Shown piece after piece: positions 9,482 to 19,012 of a stretch of DNA of 64,000 nucleotides. Position 1 is the stretch's first letter; every line of letters starts with the position of its first letter. This DNA comes from an uncultured Cytophagales bacterium (GTDB taxonomy: Bacteria; Bacteroidota; Bacteroidia; Cytophagales; Thermoflexibacteraceae), in the NCBI GenBank assembly GCA_938039675.1, contig CALHUI010000004.1:1-64000 (forward strand), given 5' to 3'. The notes under the pieces were generated by a model. That model saw only the letters and a list, made by a program, of their open reading frames with translations, made no database searches and was not told the origin of the DNA. The position numbers were made by a program, and so were the translations under genes.

Positions 9482-11398
9482 ATGATTTTTTTGGTACAGT
9501 ATGCAATTGTAATCTTCCTGTGTCTGCAAACGGGCGTTATGTAGGCACAAAAGTACTATGCCGACAGTTTGGAAAAAATATTGCTGCAATCATCGCCCAC
9601 TTATACCCTTGCCGATTCCTCGCGGGTGCAGGTGCTCGACAATCTGGCCTTTACACTGAAAAATATTGAAGTAGCAAGGGCTGCCTCTTATGCCCGCCAA
9701 GCGCGTGAACTTGCCGAAAAAATAGGATGATACGTCAAAGGATTGGCACGTGCCATCGGCTGCCAAGGCATGATGGCATACCGACAGGGAAAATACGATT
9801 TTGCCATTACTTATCATTTGCGGTCGCTGGAAATAGCCGATAGCATAAACGACCGCCAACTTATTGCCTTTCGGTATAATGACCTTGCCAATGTTTACTT
9901 GGACAAAAGTGATTGGGCAAAAGCAATACTTTACAATCATAACTCGCTCGCCATTAAGCAAAAACTTAACGATAAGGAAGGGATTGCCACCGGTTTGCGC
10001 AACATGGGTATGATTTACCTGCGACAAAAAAACTACGATAGCGCACTGATTTATCTGAACCAAGCAGAGGATTTGGCCAAAGAAATTAACGACAAACTCA
10101 TTTTGGGCTATGTCTATCTGTATTTGGGGGAGCTATACACGCGCAGAGGGGAAGTGCCGAACCCTCCAAGAGGCAAGCCGTTTACACCGCCAAATCAATA
10201 ATCAATACGGACTTGCCGAAGCGCTTAACAGCCTTGCAGAGGCTTATTTGGCAACCAACATTCCGGCAAGCGCACAAGTTGTTTTTGAAGATGCGCTCGC
10301 AATTGCCAAACGTACAGGTATCAGATTGGAAGTACAACGCGCTTGTATAGGCTTGGCAAAAACCTACGAAAAACAACGACAGTTTGCCGAAGCGCTTCGC
10401 TACTACAAGCAATACACCTTATTAAAGGACTCCATTTTTGCCGAAAAGAACGAGAAAACCATAGCTTTTCTGGATGCACGATTTCAGAATAAACCCAAAC
10501 AAACACAAATAGCCCTGCTCACTAAGGAAAAAGAGTTGGCAGACAAGGCCATACAGGAAGAAGAACGCTATAACTATGCACTTCTTGCCATAATTGCCAT
10601 CATCCTGATTTTTGCCGTATGATGACTTGCAACATGTTGGAAAAACGCCGATTGAGCCGCGATTTGTTGCAAAAAAGTGCCGAAATAGAGTGCCAATCAC
10701 AAAAACTGAAAGAACTGAACGAACTCAAAAACAGGCTTTTCCTAATGATTGCCCACGATTTGCGCAGCCCGATGGCAGCCCTGAAAACTACCATAGACAT
10801 TCTCAACCCCGACATTTTGAAGGGCGAAGAATTGGAAATGATTCGCCAAGAATTACAACGGCAGTTTCATGCCACCGACGAAACCTTGCAAGAACTGCTG
10901 GTATGGACGTAAAGCCAATTGGAAGGGGAGATATTACGCCCCATAAGTATCAATTTGCAAGATGCCGTTCGGCAAATCACCGAATTTTTGGGCAACGTGG
11001 CACAAGCCAAAAATATCAGCGTGCGCAATGAAGTACCGCCCGACATAAAAGTTCGGGCAGATGCCAACCACCTGTCGGCAATTATTCGCAACCTTGTTGC
11101 CAATGCCATCAAATTGTCCTTGTCGGGCGGCGTTGTAACCATATAGGCTACTGCAAAAAATCAGATGTCAGAAATTATTGTCAGAGATACCGGCATAGGC
11201 ATCAGTGCCGAGCGCCTGATACGGCTTTTCAACGAGGAACGCCTCAGTTCACGCGGAACGGCAGGAGAAAAAGGCACAGGGTTGGGCTTAGGAATGGTGA
11301 AAAATATGGTTGAAAAAAATGGCGGCAGTATCCGCGCCGAGAGTATAGAAGGCAAAGGCAGCATGTTTTGTTTCACGCTGCCTTTGGATAATCAATAG
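9482..11398 (+). pseudogene. Degenerate TPR-containing sensor histidine kinase
   Basis: Single reading line MIFLVQYAIVIFLCLQTGVM*AQKYYADSLEKILL...ARELAEKIG*YVKGLARAIG..., then ORFs 9743-10201, 10110-10622, 10619-10912, 10919-11146, 11165-11398. In-frame TAG 9542, TGA 9728, TAA 10910, TAG 11144; frameshifts near 10150 and 10615. H box IAHDLRSPMAALK, N box IIRNLVANAIK, G boxes VRDTGIGIS / GTGLGLGMVKNM. Confidence 0.9.
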
Positions 11399-12558
11399 CT
11401 CATTTCTACAATTTCTTTCACGCGCTCAATCGTTACGTTGCCGTTTTCGCCCAATTTGAGCCAATTGCGGCGGGTAAATCGGCTGACAATTTCTTCGGCA
11501 GTGCCCGCATAGTCCGATGTATAATCCGAAAGGCGGGTTTGAATGCCGAGGCTGTGGAAAAACTCCACCGTGCGACTGATAGCGGCATAAGCTCGCTCTT
11601 CTTGGCTGCCTTCGGTGATATTCCACACGCGGGCGGCGTATTGGGCAAGTTTTTCCTTTTTGAAAGCAAACAACACGCGATACAGGTTTGGTGCAATAAT
11701 CGCCAGCGTGCGAGCGTGGTCAATGTTGAACAGTGCCGTCAGTTCGTGGCCAATCATGTGCGTTGCCCAGTCGTTAGGTACGCCTTTGCCAATCAGCCCG
11801 TTCAGTGCCATGGTAGTACACCACATGAAGTTACCCGCTGCCACCGCATCGTTAGGATTGTCAAGTACCTTAGGACCTTCTTCAATCAGCGTTTGCAGAA
11901 TGCTTTCCGCAAAGCGGTCTTGCAGCGGTGCATCGGCAGGGTAGGTCAGGTATTGCTCCATCACGTGCGTGTAGGCATCGGCAATGCCGTTGGCAATCTG
12001 TCGCTGTGGGATGCTACGCACAACCGCAGGGTCTAAAATAGAAAACACGGGATAGCAGGCAGGCGAAGCAAACGACAACTTCTCACGGGTAGATTCGCGG
12101 CTGATAACCGAGTTGGGGTTCATCTCCGAACCCGTTGCAGGCAGCGTCAGAATGGTGCCAATAGGTACAGCCTCTTTAATGGTGCTGCCGATGCGCTTCA
12201 CTAAAATTTCCCAAGGGTCTCCGTTTTGGTAAGGTATTGCCATGGCAATAAACTTTGCCGCATCCAACACCGAGCCGCCGCCTACTGCCAAAATGAAGTT
12301 GATTTTTTCCGCACGCCCGAGTTCTACGGCACGCATCAGGGTTTCATATTTCGGGTTGGGTTCTACGCCCGCAAATTCCGTATGCATAAAGTTGGCAAGC
12401 ACCTGTTTAACCTGCTCATAAATGCCGTTTTGCTTGATGCTGCCTCCGCCGTAGAGCAACATAATATTTGCGCCCGCAGGCAAATGCTCCGGGAGCGTTG
12501 CAATTGTATCAACGCCAAAAACAATTTTTGTAGGGTTGTAAAATGTGAATTTATCCAT
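11392..12558 (-). CDS. Iron-containing (NADH-dependent, YqhD/BDH-type) alcohol dehydrogenase
   Basis: 388 aa; NPTKIVFGVDTIATLPE, LAVGGGSVLDAAKFIA, ATGSEMNPNSVIS, HMIGHELTALFNIDHARTLAI. Confidence 0.93.
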   Translation of the reverse strand: MDKFTFYNPTKIVFGVDTIATLPEHLPAGANIMLLYGGGSIKQNGIYEQVKQVLANFMHTEFAGVEPNPKYETLMRAVELGRAEKINFILAVGGGSVLDAAKFIAMAIPYQNGDPWEILVKRIGSTIKEAVPIGTILTLPATGSEMNPNSVISRESTREKLSFASPACYPVFSILDPAVVRSIPQRQIANGIADAYTHVMEQYLTYPADAPLQDRFAESILQTLIEEGPKVLDNPNDAVAAGNFMWCTTMALNGLIGKGVPNDWATHMIGHELTALFNIDHARTLAIIAPNLYRVLFAFKKEKLAQYAARVWNITEGSQEERAYAAISRTVEFFHSLGIQTRLSDYTSDYAGTAEEIVSRFTRRNWLKLGENGNVTIERVKEIVEMSY

Positions 12559-12640
12559 GTGTGAATGGGTTTAAAGGCTACATTTTGCGAGTTTCGCGAT
12601 ATAATCTTGGAAAAATTTAATGCTGTTTTGTATGGTACGT

Positions 12641-12668
12641 GTAGACACAACGCATGCGTTGTCCCTAC
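12641..12668. repeat. Palindromic intergenic element
   Basis: GTAGACACAACGCATGCGTTGTCCCTAC: 16-bp perfect palindrome ACAACGCATGCGTTGT flanked by GTAG/CTAC. Confidence 0.6.
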
Positions 12669-12757
12669 AAATATATACGCATCGGAAAAATACAATTCAA
12701 AGGCGTGTATTTTTGCGCTAATGTTTCATTTTGATTAGCAAATAATTCGCATTATAA

Positions 12758-12832
12758 AGTGCTGTTAGCGTCTGCAACGGCTAACAGGCTTTCGCAGCAT
12801 CCCTGCTGGCGGTTGAAAGACCCGTCAGCGGA
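12758..12832. repeat. Dispersed hairpin repeat, copy A
   Basis: aagtgCTGTTAGCgtctgcaacgGCTAACAGgctttcgcagcatccctgctggcgg; same core as copies at 16684 and 43672. Confidence 0.75.
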
Positions 12833-12848
12833 TTTAGACCTTAATCGC

Positions 12849-14549
12849 TTACGCCACCATTGCCGAGTCGGCTTCCGCAGGTAAAAACTCAATGGCTGCC
12901 CGATAGGTTTTCAGAAAATCGGCTTCCCATGCTTCGGCGACGGCAGCGGGCAGATTTTGCCATGCAGCCAACTGCAAAGCCAACGGGCGAACGAGCGGCT
13001 CAACCGTGCGGCGGTGGAAATACAAACGCCCCGTGCGGCGAATCAGGAAATCGCTAACGGTGGCAACCATTTCATGGCGGTAACAGTAGTCCAATTCGGC
13101 AATCGCAATGGCTACCTGTACGTCTTCATATTGCGATTTGATGCGGTCAAAAGTTGCCAAAATGGTATCGGTTGCCGCACCGAAGTTGAATACCAGAAAC
13201 TGTGCATAGGATTTATCCAAGCCACAAGGTGCAATGCGTGCAGCCACTTGTGCGGTATAACTTTCCACCACTTCCTGACCTGTAAAGGCATTGTTGCACA
13301 GGCTGATTTGGTCGGTAGCGGCGGGATGTGTTGCCTTGCCCCGATGTGCCTGCAACCACTTGGCTACGCGGTCGCAAACGCGGGCAGCCATTTTGCGATA
13401 GCCCGTCAGTTTGCCGCCTGCAATAGAAATCAACCCGCCTTCGGAAACAAAAATTTCGTCTTTGCGCGACAGTTCCGACGGCAATTTACCCTCTTCATGA
13501 ATTAGTGGGCGCAAACCTGCCCACGACGAAATCACGTCTTTCAGCGAGAGTTGTACCGTAGGGAACATGCTGTTCACTGATGAGAGGATATAGTCCACGT
13601 CTTCTTGCGTCGCTTGCGGTTGGTCGGGCGATTGATAGTAGGAGGTATCGGTTGTACCGAGGTACACCACGTGCCCGCGCGGAATGGCAAACATCATGCG
13701 CCCATCGGGAACATCAAAATACACCGACTGCCGCAGCGGAATGCGGTAGTAAGGCACAACCACATGCACGCCCTTGGTCAGGTGCAGGTGTTTTTTGGTA
13801 TTGGGCTTAGTGGTGTCTTTGGCGCGCACCTCATCTACCCAAGGCCCTGCGGCATTAACAACCACATCAGCGCGGGCGGTCAGCGTTTTGCCGCCGAGCC
13901 GGTCTGCCAGTACCACGCCATTGATTTTGCCTTGTTCGTTGTACGTAAAGCCGCTTGCTTGCAGATAGTTGAGGCAAACCGCCCCATGTGCTACTGCCTG
14001 TTTCAGCACCTCTATGGTCAGTCGGGCATCGTCGGTGCGATATTCGATGTACAGCCCGCCGCCTTCCAATATGTCGGTGCGCAAGAGCGGTTCTTGCTGT
14101 TCGGTTTGCGCTTTGTCTAACATGACACGCTGCTCATTGTCTTTTACGCCCGCCAGCTTGTCGTACACCCACAAACCGAAAGAAGTTGCCAGCGGTCCGT
14201 AAGTGCCGTTTGCAATCAGCGGCAGCAACATTTTTTCAGGCACAACCAAATGCGGGGCGTTGCGGTGCAGCACTTCGCGCTCTCTGCCCGTTTCCATCAC
14301 CAAGCCGACTTCCATTTGCTTTAAGTAGCGCAGCCCACCATGGATGAGTTTCGTAGAGCGGCTGCTGGTGCCGCCTGCAAAGTCGCCTTTTTCTACCAAT
14401 AGGGTCTTAATACCTCTTGCAGCAGCATCCAGCGCAATACCTGCGCCCGTAATACCGCCGCCGATAATGACAAGTTCAAAATTTTGTTGCGAAACAACGT
14501 GCAACAGGTCAGCGCGTTGCGCCACAGAAAAAGTATGCATGACGAGCAT
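12849..14549 (-). CDS. glpD: Glycerol-3-phosphate dehydrogenase/oxidase (FAD-dependent)
   Basis: 566 aa; FELVIIGGGITGAGIALDAAARG, GTSSRSTKLIHGGLRYLKQ, GTTDTSY, AGLRPL. Confidence 0.93.
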   Translation of the reverse strand: MLVMHTFSVAQRADLLHVVSQQNFELVIIGGGITGAGIALDAAARGIKTLLVEKGDFAGGTSSRSTKLIHGGLRYLKQMEVGLVMETGREREVLHRNAPHLVVPEKMLLPLIANGTYGPLATSFGLWVYDKLAGVKDNEQRVMLDKAQTEQQEPLLRTDILEGGGLYIEYRTDDARLTIEVLKQAVAHGAVCLNYLQASGFTYNEQGKINGVVLADRLGGKTLTARADVVVNAAGPWVDEVRAKDTTKPNTKKHLHLTKGVHVVVPYYRIPLRQSVYFDVPDGRMMFAIPRGHVVYLGTTDTSYYQSPDQPQATQEDVDYILSSVNSMFPTVQLSLKDVISSWAGLRPLIHEEGKLPSELSRKDEIFVSEGGLISIAGGKLTGYRKMAARVCDRVAKWLQAHRGKATHPAATDQISLCNNAFTGQEVVESYTAQVAARIAPCGLDKSYAQFLVFNFGAATDTILATFDRIKSQYEDVQVAIAIAELDYCYRHEMVATVSDFLIRRTGRLYFHRRTVEPLVRPLALQLAAWQNLPAAVAEAWEADFLKTYRAAIEFLPAEADSAMVA

Positions 14550-14703
14550 TTTGATTTTAAGTAATAACGTAGAAAGCTGTCGGATGTTTGACTACTTTTG
14601 TTGCAATTACGAAAAAATCGTGCTGAATTTCATCGGCTTGCATACTTTTATGAGAGATGCAACACAGTTTTAACAATTCCGAAAAAGCGATTTAACGACA
14701 GGG

Positions 14704-15171
14704 ATGGAAATTATATTTCCTTTGGGAATTACGGGCTATGCTCCTGAAAATGAGCGTACAGACATGGCGGATGCCTCGCTTGCTTTTACCGACATCTGCG
14801 AAACGCTTGCCCACGCCGATTCACGCTTTGAATTGCAGGGATTTGTACGCGCTTCGCAAGGCTACGGGGGCAACCACGATGCAGCCGTTTTCACGCGGCA
14901 GCCCGATGATGAACTGATTGTTTTGTGCAATTTATACCATCCTTATGTTGGCTTTGTCATCAACGGACAATATGCAGACGTACCCGAATTGAAAGGTTTT
15001 TTTACGCCCATTTTCACGGTACTGCCTGCCGAACTGCTTGGCACGCGTTTAGATGCGGACAATCCGTTGAGTGCCCGTGCCGTCAGTCGCCTGCATCCCG
15101 ATGAGTTCGGTCAAATGACCTATCGCCAACCGGAGATTGTGGGAGACATCGTATTTCACAGGTGGGGGTAA
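14704..15171 (+). CDS. Hypothetical protein
   Basis: 155 aa ORF in a gap between glpD and cry; consistent codon usage, no family recognised. Confidence 0.6.
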   Translation: MEIIFPLGITGYAPENERTDMADASLAFTDICETLAHADSRFELQGFVRASQGYGGNHDAAVFTRQPDDELIVLCNLYHPYVGFVINGQYADVPELKGFFTPIFTVLPAELLGTRLDADNPLSARAVSRLHPDEFGQMTYRQPEIVGDIVFHRWG

Positions 15172-15219
15172 GGGTTCAAATGATTTAACAATTCCCCGCT
15201 ACATTGGTTATTACCCCTG

Positions 15220-16650
15220 ATGGAAAATACTGTATTGGTTTGGCTGCGCAACGATTTGCGCCTACACGATAACGAAGCACTCTATAAAGCCGCCGTTCGC
15301 ACAAAAAACATTGTTCCTTTTGTTTGCATAGACCCGCGCCAATTTGCCCCTACACACTTGGGATTCACCAAAATGGGGGCGCGAAGGGCGCAGTTTCTGT
15401 TAGAATCCGTTGCCGACTTGCGCCAAAGGCTGCAAAGCATCGGCAGCAACTTGGTGGTACGCATAGGTAAGCCCGCCGATGTGGTCGCCGAACTGCAAAG
15501 CGCTACGGGCGCAACCTTGCTCTACACTTCCAAAGAAGTTACTTCCGAAGAATTAGCCGATGAACAAGCCGTTGAAAGCGTTTTGGAACAGCGCGGGGCG
15601 CGGATGTTTACCTTTTGGCAAAGCACACTTTACCACGTGGACGACATCCCCTTCCGCAATATCCGGCTGCTGCCCGACGTGTTCACCGAATTTCGCAAAC
15701 AGACCGAAAAAGCTGCCCGCGTGCGCACTATTTTCCCCGTTCCTGCCAATCTCAATCCCGTTACGATGGAAATCGGTAAAATCCCTACCCTTGAAGACTT
15801 GGGATTGCCAATACCTGAACAAGACAGCCGCACACTGGTAACTTTCAAAGGCGGCGAAACGGCTGCATTGGAACGGCTGCAACAGTATTTCTGGAAACAA
15901 AACCTGCTCAAAAGCTATAAAGAAACCCGTAACGGGCTGCTGGGGGCTGATTTTTCGTCCAAATTTTCGCCTTGGCTGGCATTGGGCTGCCTTTCGCCGC
16001 GCTATGTTTTTGACCAAGTGCGACAATACGAAGCCAAATGCGTCAAAAACGACAGCACTTACTGGCTGATTTTCGAGCTCATTTGGCGCGATTATTTCCG
16101 CTTTGTTGCCCTTAAATACGGCACGCGCCTGTTCAAAAAAGGTGGCATCAAGCAAGACGCAAAGGCGCAACAGTGGATACAAAACGAAAGCCTTTTTCAA
16201 AAATGGATAGACGGCAAAACAGGTATTCCGTTCATAGATGCCAATATGCAGGAATTGGCAGCTACGGGCTTTATGAGCAATCGCGGCAGGCAGAACGTAG
16301 CAAGTTTTTTGGTCAAAGACCTGAAAATTGATTGGCGATGGGGGGCAATGTACTTTGAGCATGCCCTATTGGATTACGATGTTTGCAGCAATTGGGGCAA
16401 CTGGAACTATGTAGCAGGTATTGGTAACGACCCGCGCGAAAACCGCTATTTCAATATATTGAAACAAGCGGGGCAATATGACCCGAAAGGTGAGTTTGTC
16501 AAACATTGGTTGCCCGTGCTCAAACCCGTTCCTGCGGCAACCGTTCATATGGTCGGCGATTTGAGCCGCGATGAATTGCAGCGCTATGGTATCCGATTAG
16601 GCAGCAATTACCCTTTCCCAATGGTCAAAAACAGCAAATGGATGAAGTAA
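15220..16650 (+). CDS. DASH-family cryptochrome / photolyase
   Basis: 476 aa; VLVWLRNDLRLHDNEAL, FLLESVADLRQRL, WGNWNYVAGIGNDPRENRYFNILKQAGQYDPKGEFVKHWLPVL. Confidence 0.93.
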   Translation: MENTVLVWLRNDLRLHDNEALYKAAVRTKNIVPFVCIDPRQFAPTHLGFTKMGARRAQFLLESVADLRQRLQSIGSNLVVRIGKPADVVAELQSATGATLLYTSKEVTSEELADEQAVESVLEQRGARMFTFWQSTLYHVDDIPFRNIRLLPDVFTEFRKQTEKAARVRTIFPVPANLNPVTMEIGKIPTLEDLGLPIPEQDSRTLVTFKGGETAALERLQQYFWKQNLLKSYKETRNGLLGADFSSKFSPWLALGCLSPRYVFDQVRQYEAKCVKNDSTYWLIFELIWRDYFRFVALKYGTRLFKKGGIKQDAKAQQWIQNESLFQKWIDGKTGIPFIDANMQELAATGFMSNRGRQNVASFLVKDLKIDWRWGAMYFEHALLDYDVCSNWGNWNYVAGIGNDPRENRYFNILKQAGQYDPKGEFVKHWLPVLKPVPAATVHMVGDLSRDELQRYGIRLGSNYPFPMVKNSKWMK

Positions 16651-16683
16651 GGACTTGAACAATTTTCAAACGTCGTTTTTGTT

Positions 16684-16740
16684 GAAAGCGCTGTTAGCAT
16701 CTTTGACAGCTAACAGGCTTTTATGGAATCCCTGCCAGCG
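16684..16740. repeat. Dispersed hairpin repeat, copy B
   Basis: gaaagcgCTGTTAGCatctttgacaGCTAACAGgcttttatggaatccctgccagcg. Confidence 0.75.
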
Positions 16741-16775
16741 GATTTGAATCAATTCAGTTGAATCTGTTCACTTAC

Positions 16776-17111
16776 TCACCTTGCAAAAATTAGGTATGCA
16801 CTTGCACAAATCAGCTTGAAGCCTACCAAATACTGCCACTGAAAGGGCTGTTTGAGGTAAAAAACCGAAAACAGCATGAAAATCAGCAGGCTGATGACTT
16901 CCTGAATGGTTTTCAGTTCTACGGGATTGTAAACTGTGCTACCCTAGCGATTGGCGAGTACTTGCACCATTTATTCAAAAAATGCAATACCCCACGAAAT
17001 CAAAATGACGTAGAACAAAGGCTTGTCTTTGAAATCCTGCAAATGCCCGTACCAAGCGTAGGTCATGAAGCAATTGGAAATCACCAGCAGAATAACGACA
17101 GTAAAGCGCAT
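16776..17111 (-). pseudogene. DUF486 (DMT-like small membrane protein) with two nonsense codons
   Basis: Minus-strand frame of 112 codons: MRFTVVILLVISNCFMTYAWYGHLQDFKDKPLFYVILISWGIAFFE*MVQVLANR*GSTVYNPVELKTIQEVISLLIFMLFSVFYLKQPFQWQYLVGFKLICASAYLIFAR*; stops at 16971-16973 and 16944-16946. Confidence 0.85.
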
Positions 17112-17135
17112 AAAAATATATGAGACAAACAATGA

Positions 17136-18038
17136 CTAAGTAACGGTAAAAGTTTTTGCCAGAAGGCGCGAAATCGGCATCAGCATCAGCACCGCTACGC
17201 CCCACTGCCAGCCGCCGAAGGCTGCAGCCCATGCAGCATTGAGCGCAATGAGTCCTATGATGCGGGTTTTTACTGCCTTTTTGATATTTTCAGGTGTAGG
17301 TTCTTTTTGTGCTTTGGCAAGTGGCGGGGTAATGATTATCATCAACAATACGACAAAAGGTATCGGTTGCCACAAGTTATGTGCAACGCTATTGCCCAAT
17401 ACAGTCGGTGCAATGACTGCCCATAATTCCCACATAAAAGTTCTGCCAAGTTTTTTGGCGTCGCCGCCGTGTACCTCAAAACGGCTGATGTAGGTAACGG
17501 AAGCGATGTATGCCAGCGGCGCGGTCATAATCAGTATGTAAATCGGTTGCCATTGCCCTGTCCAACTCATACCCAACAGCAGGTTTCCTGCGCGGCACAG
17601 CCCCATGGTAAACGGCCCCCAAAAAACATGATGTTTGGCATAGCGGTCGTAAATGAGTGCCAGCAGCGCAACGGTAAGCGCAACTCCGCCGCAAAGCATA
17701 TTCACGGCGAAAGAAGCCAGTACACCTGCCAGCAGCAGCGTCAGCCCCATGGTTCGCGCATTTTCCAACAGTACACGCCCCGAAGGAATCGGGCGTTCGG
17801 GACGTTCCACTGCGTCTATATCGGTATCAAAAACATCATTCATCACCACGCCGCCCGCATAGAGGCAGACCGTAGCAAAGAGCAGCAACGACAAATGCCC
17901 CCACGAAAGTTCTTTCAATAGTGCCCAGTCGGGCAGTTGTTTGCTGATAAAAAAAGCAGCAACAGCAGTACCCGCTGCTACGTCGGACACAGCAGTCGGT
18001 AAATTGGGCGGACGCATCAGTTGCAAATACGGCTTCAT
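17136..18038 (-). CDS. UbiA-family prenyltransferase (EboC-like)
   Basis: 300 aa; MRPPNLPTAVSDVAAG, GGVVMNDVFDTDIDAVERPERPIPSG, YDRYAKHH, multi-TM. Confidence 0.88.
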   Translation of the reverse strand: MKPYLQLMRPPNLPTAVSDVAAGTAVAAFFISKQLPDWALLKELSWGHLSLLLFATVCLYAGGVVMNDVFDTDIDAVERPERPIPSGRVLLENARTMGLTLLLAGVLASFAVNMLCGGVALTVALLALIYDRYAKHHVFWGPFTMGLCRAGNLLLGMSWTGQWQPIYILIMTAPLAYIASVTYISRFEVHGGDAKKLGRTFMWELWAVIAPTVLGNSVAHNLWQPIPFVVLLMIIITPPLAKAQKEPTPENIKKAVKTRIIGLIALNAAWAAAFGGWQWGVAVLMLMPISRLLAKTFTVT

Positions 18039-18047
18039 GATGGGGGC

Positions 18048-18661
18048 TCAATGTGCCTCAAATTTAAGCAGCGCATCGGTAACTGCGCGAAATTGCGACA
18101 AGGGATTTTCCCAAATGGCTGCCGTGAGATTGTTGCGATGAGTTGGCAAGATGTCGGGTAATTTTTGCAGGCTGTTTATTGCACGAATCATCACGTGGTA
18201 ATCGCTTGTTCTGCCGGCAACAGTTGGCAACTTATGCCAATACGACTCTTGCAGGTAACTGATTTTCAATAATTTAACCAATAATTGGCATTTGATAAGC
18301 TCATTTGTCGCTTTTTGCAGTCGCTTGCGATGGTTGTTTTCCCATTCCGCCGATTGGCCCAATGCAACGGGGATAGGCGAAGAAATAATCCAAAACGGTT
18401 AATAAATACGCTGCCGTGCGCCGTCGTACAGTTGCCACAGCATGGGCGGAATATCAAGCTCAAAAAGAACGAATATTTTCCGCAAGTTCAATCAATGCAA
18501 TTAAAAACCAATTGTTGCGGGGCGGATTTTGCAGGTTTCGGCGAATGTAATCACGATAGAAAGCATTGTATTGTTCGGGAAAATCATAGAATAAAATCCG
18601 TGCGCCGCTTCAATGAAGGTCTTTGCAGTTGTGTTTCTATGAATGTCAAATCGTGCATCAT
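18048..18661 (-). pseudogene. Degenerate gene of unknown family
   Basis: Minus-strand fragments join across frames: MHDLTFIETQLQRPSLKRRTDFIL / YDFPEQYNAFYRDYIRRNLQNPPRNNWFLIALIELAENIRSF / ELDIPPMLWQLYDGARQRIY* / ...GQSAEWENNHRKRLQKATNELIKCQ...FRAVTDALLKFEAH*. Confidence 0.6.
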
Positions 18662-18867
18662 CTTTGCTTTCTCTGATTATGCAATCCGCATACTTTCTGT
18701 TCCTTTCTGAGTTTTTCCTTCAATACCGAATTAGCAGTTGTATCGATAAGCATGTAGAATTTCTTGGTCTGTCTAACTAATAAACTCATCAGACTTGGTG
18801 CGGTTGCGGATTTAGAAAACAGCAACAGCGCTGCTACAAAAACAATAACGACAAGTGCAATTCGCAC
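18658..18867 (-). CDS. Possible small single-TM protein
   Basis: 69 aa ORF with an N-terminal hydrophobic segment MRIALVVIVFVAALLLF; abuts the pseudogene start. Confidence 0.3.
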   Translation of the reverse strand: MRIALVVIVFVAALLLFSKSATAPSLMSLLVRQTKKFYMLIDTTANSVLKEKLRKEQKVCGLHNQRKQR

Positions 18868-18903
18868 AAGTTATGCGTACCATTCGGTCGGATTAAGCGT
18901 CAT

Positions 18904-18930
18904 TGTATTGACAAACTTTTTGTCAATACA
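18904..18930. promoter_or_regulatory. Perfect 12-bp inverted repeat, candidate operator
   Basis: TGTATTGACAAA-CTT-TTTGTCAATACA. Confidence 0.5.
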
Positions 18931-18964
18931 TAAAAGACAAAACAAATAAAGTTTGCCCCACACC

Positions 18965-19012
18965 AAACAAAAATCGGATTGCCGTCTAAGTCCGACAATC
19001 CGATTTTTGTTT
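18965..19012 (-). terminator. Intrinsic terminator after DUF3050 gene
   Basis: AAACAAAAATCGGATTG ... CAATCCGATTTTTGTTT perfect 17-bp arms. Confidence 0.8.

Noticed and set aside
9482-11398. Stop-codon reassignment to explain the kinase
   Set aside because: TAA, TAG and TGA are all present along with frameshifts, and intact genes nearby use all stops normally.
12641-12832. CRISPR or integron-like array in the repeat-rich gap
   Set aside because: No regularly spaced direct repeats; two different hairpin elements only.
15553-16362. 269-aa minus-strand ORF antisense to the cryptochrome
   Set aside because: Mirror ORF of a clear cry-DASH coding sequence.
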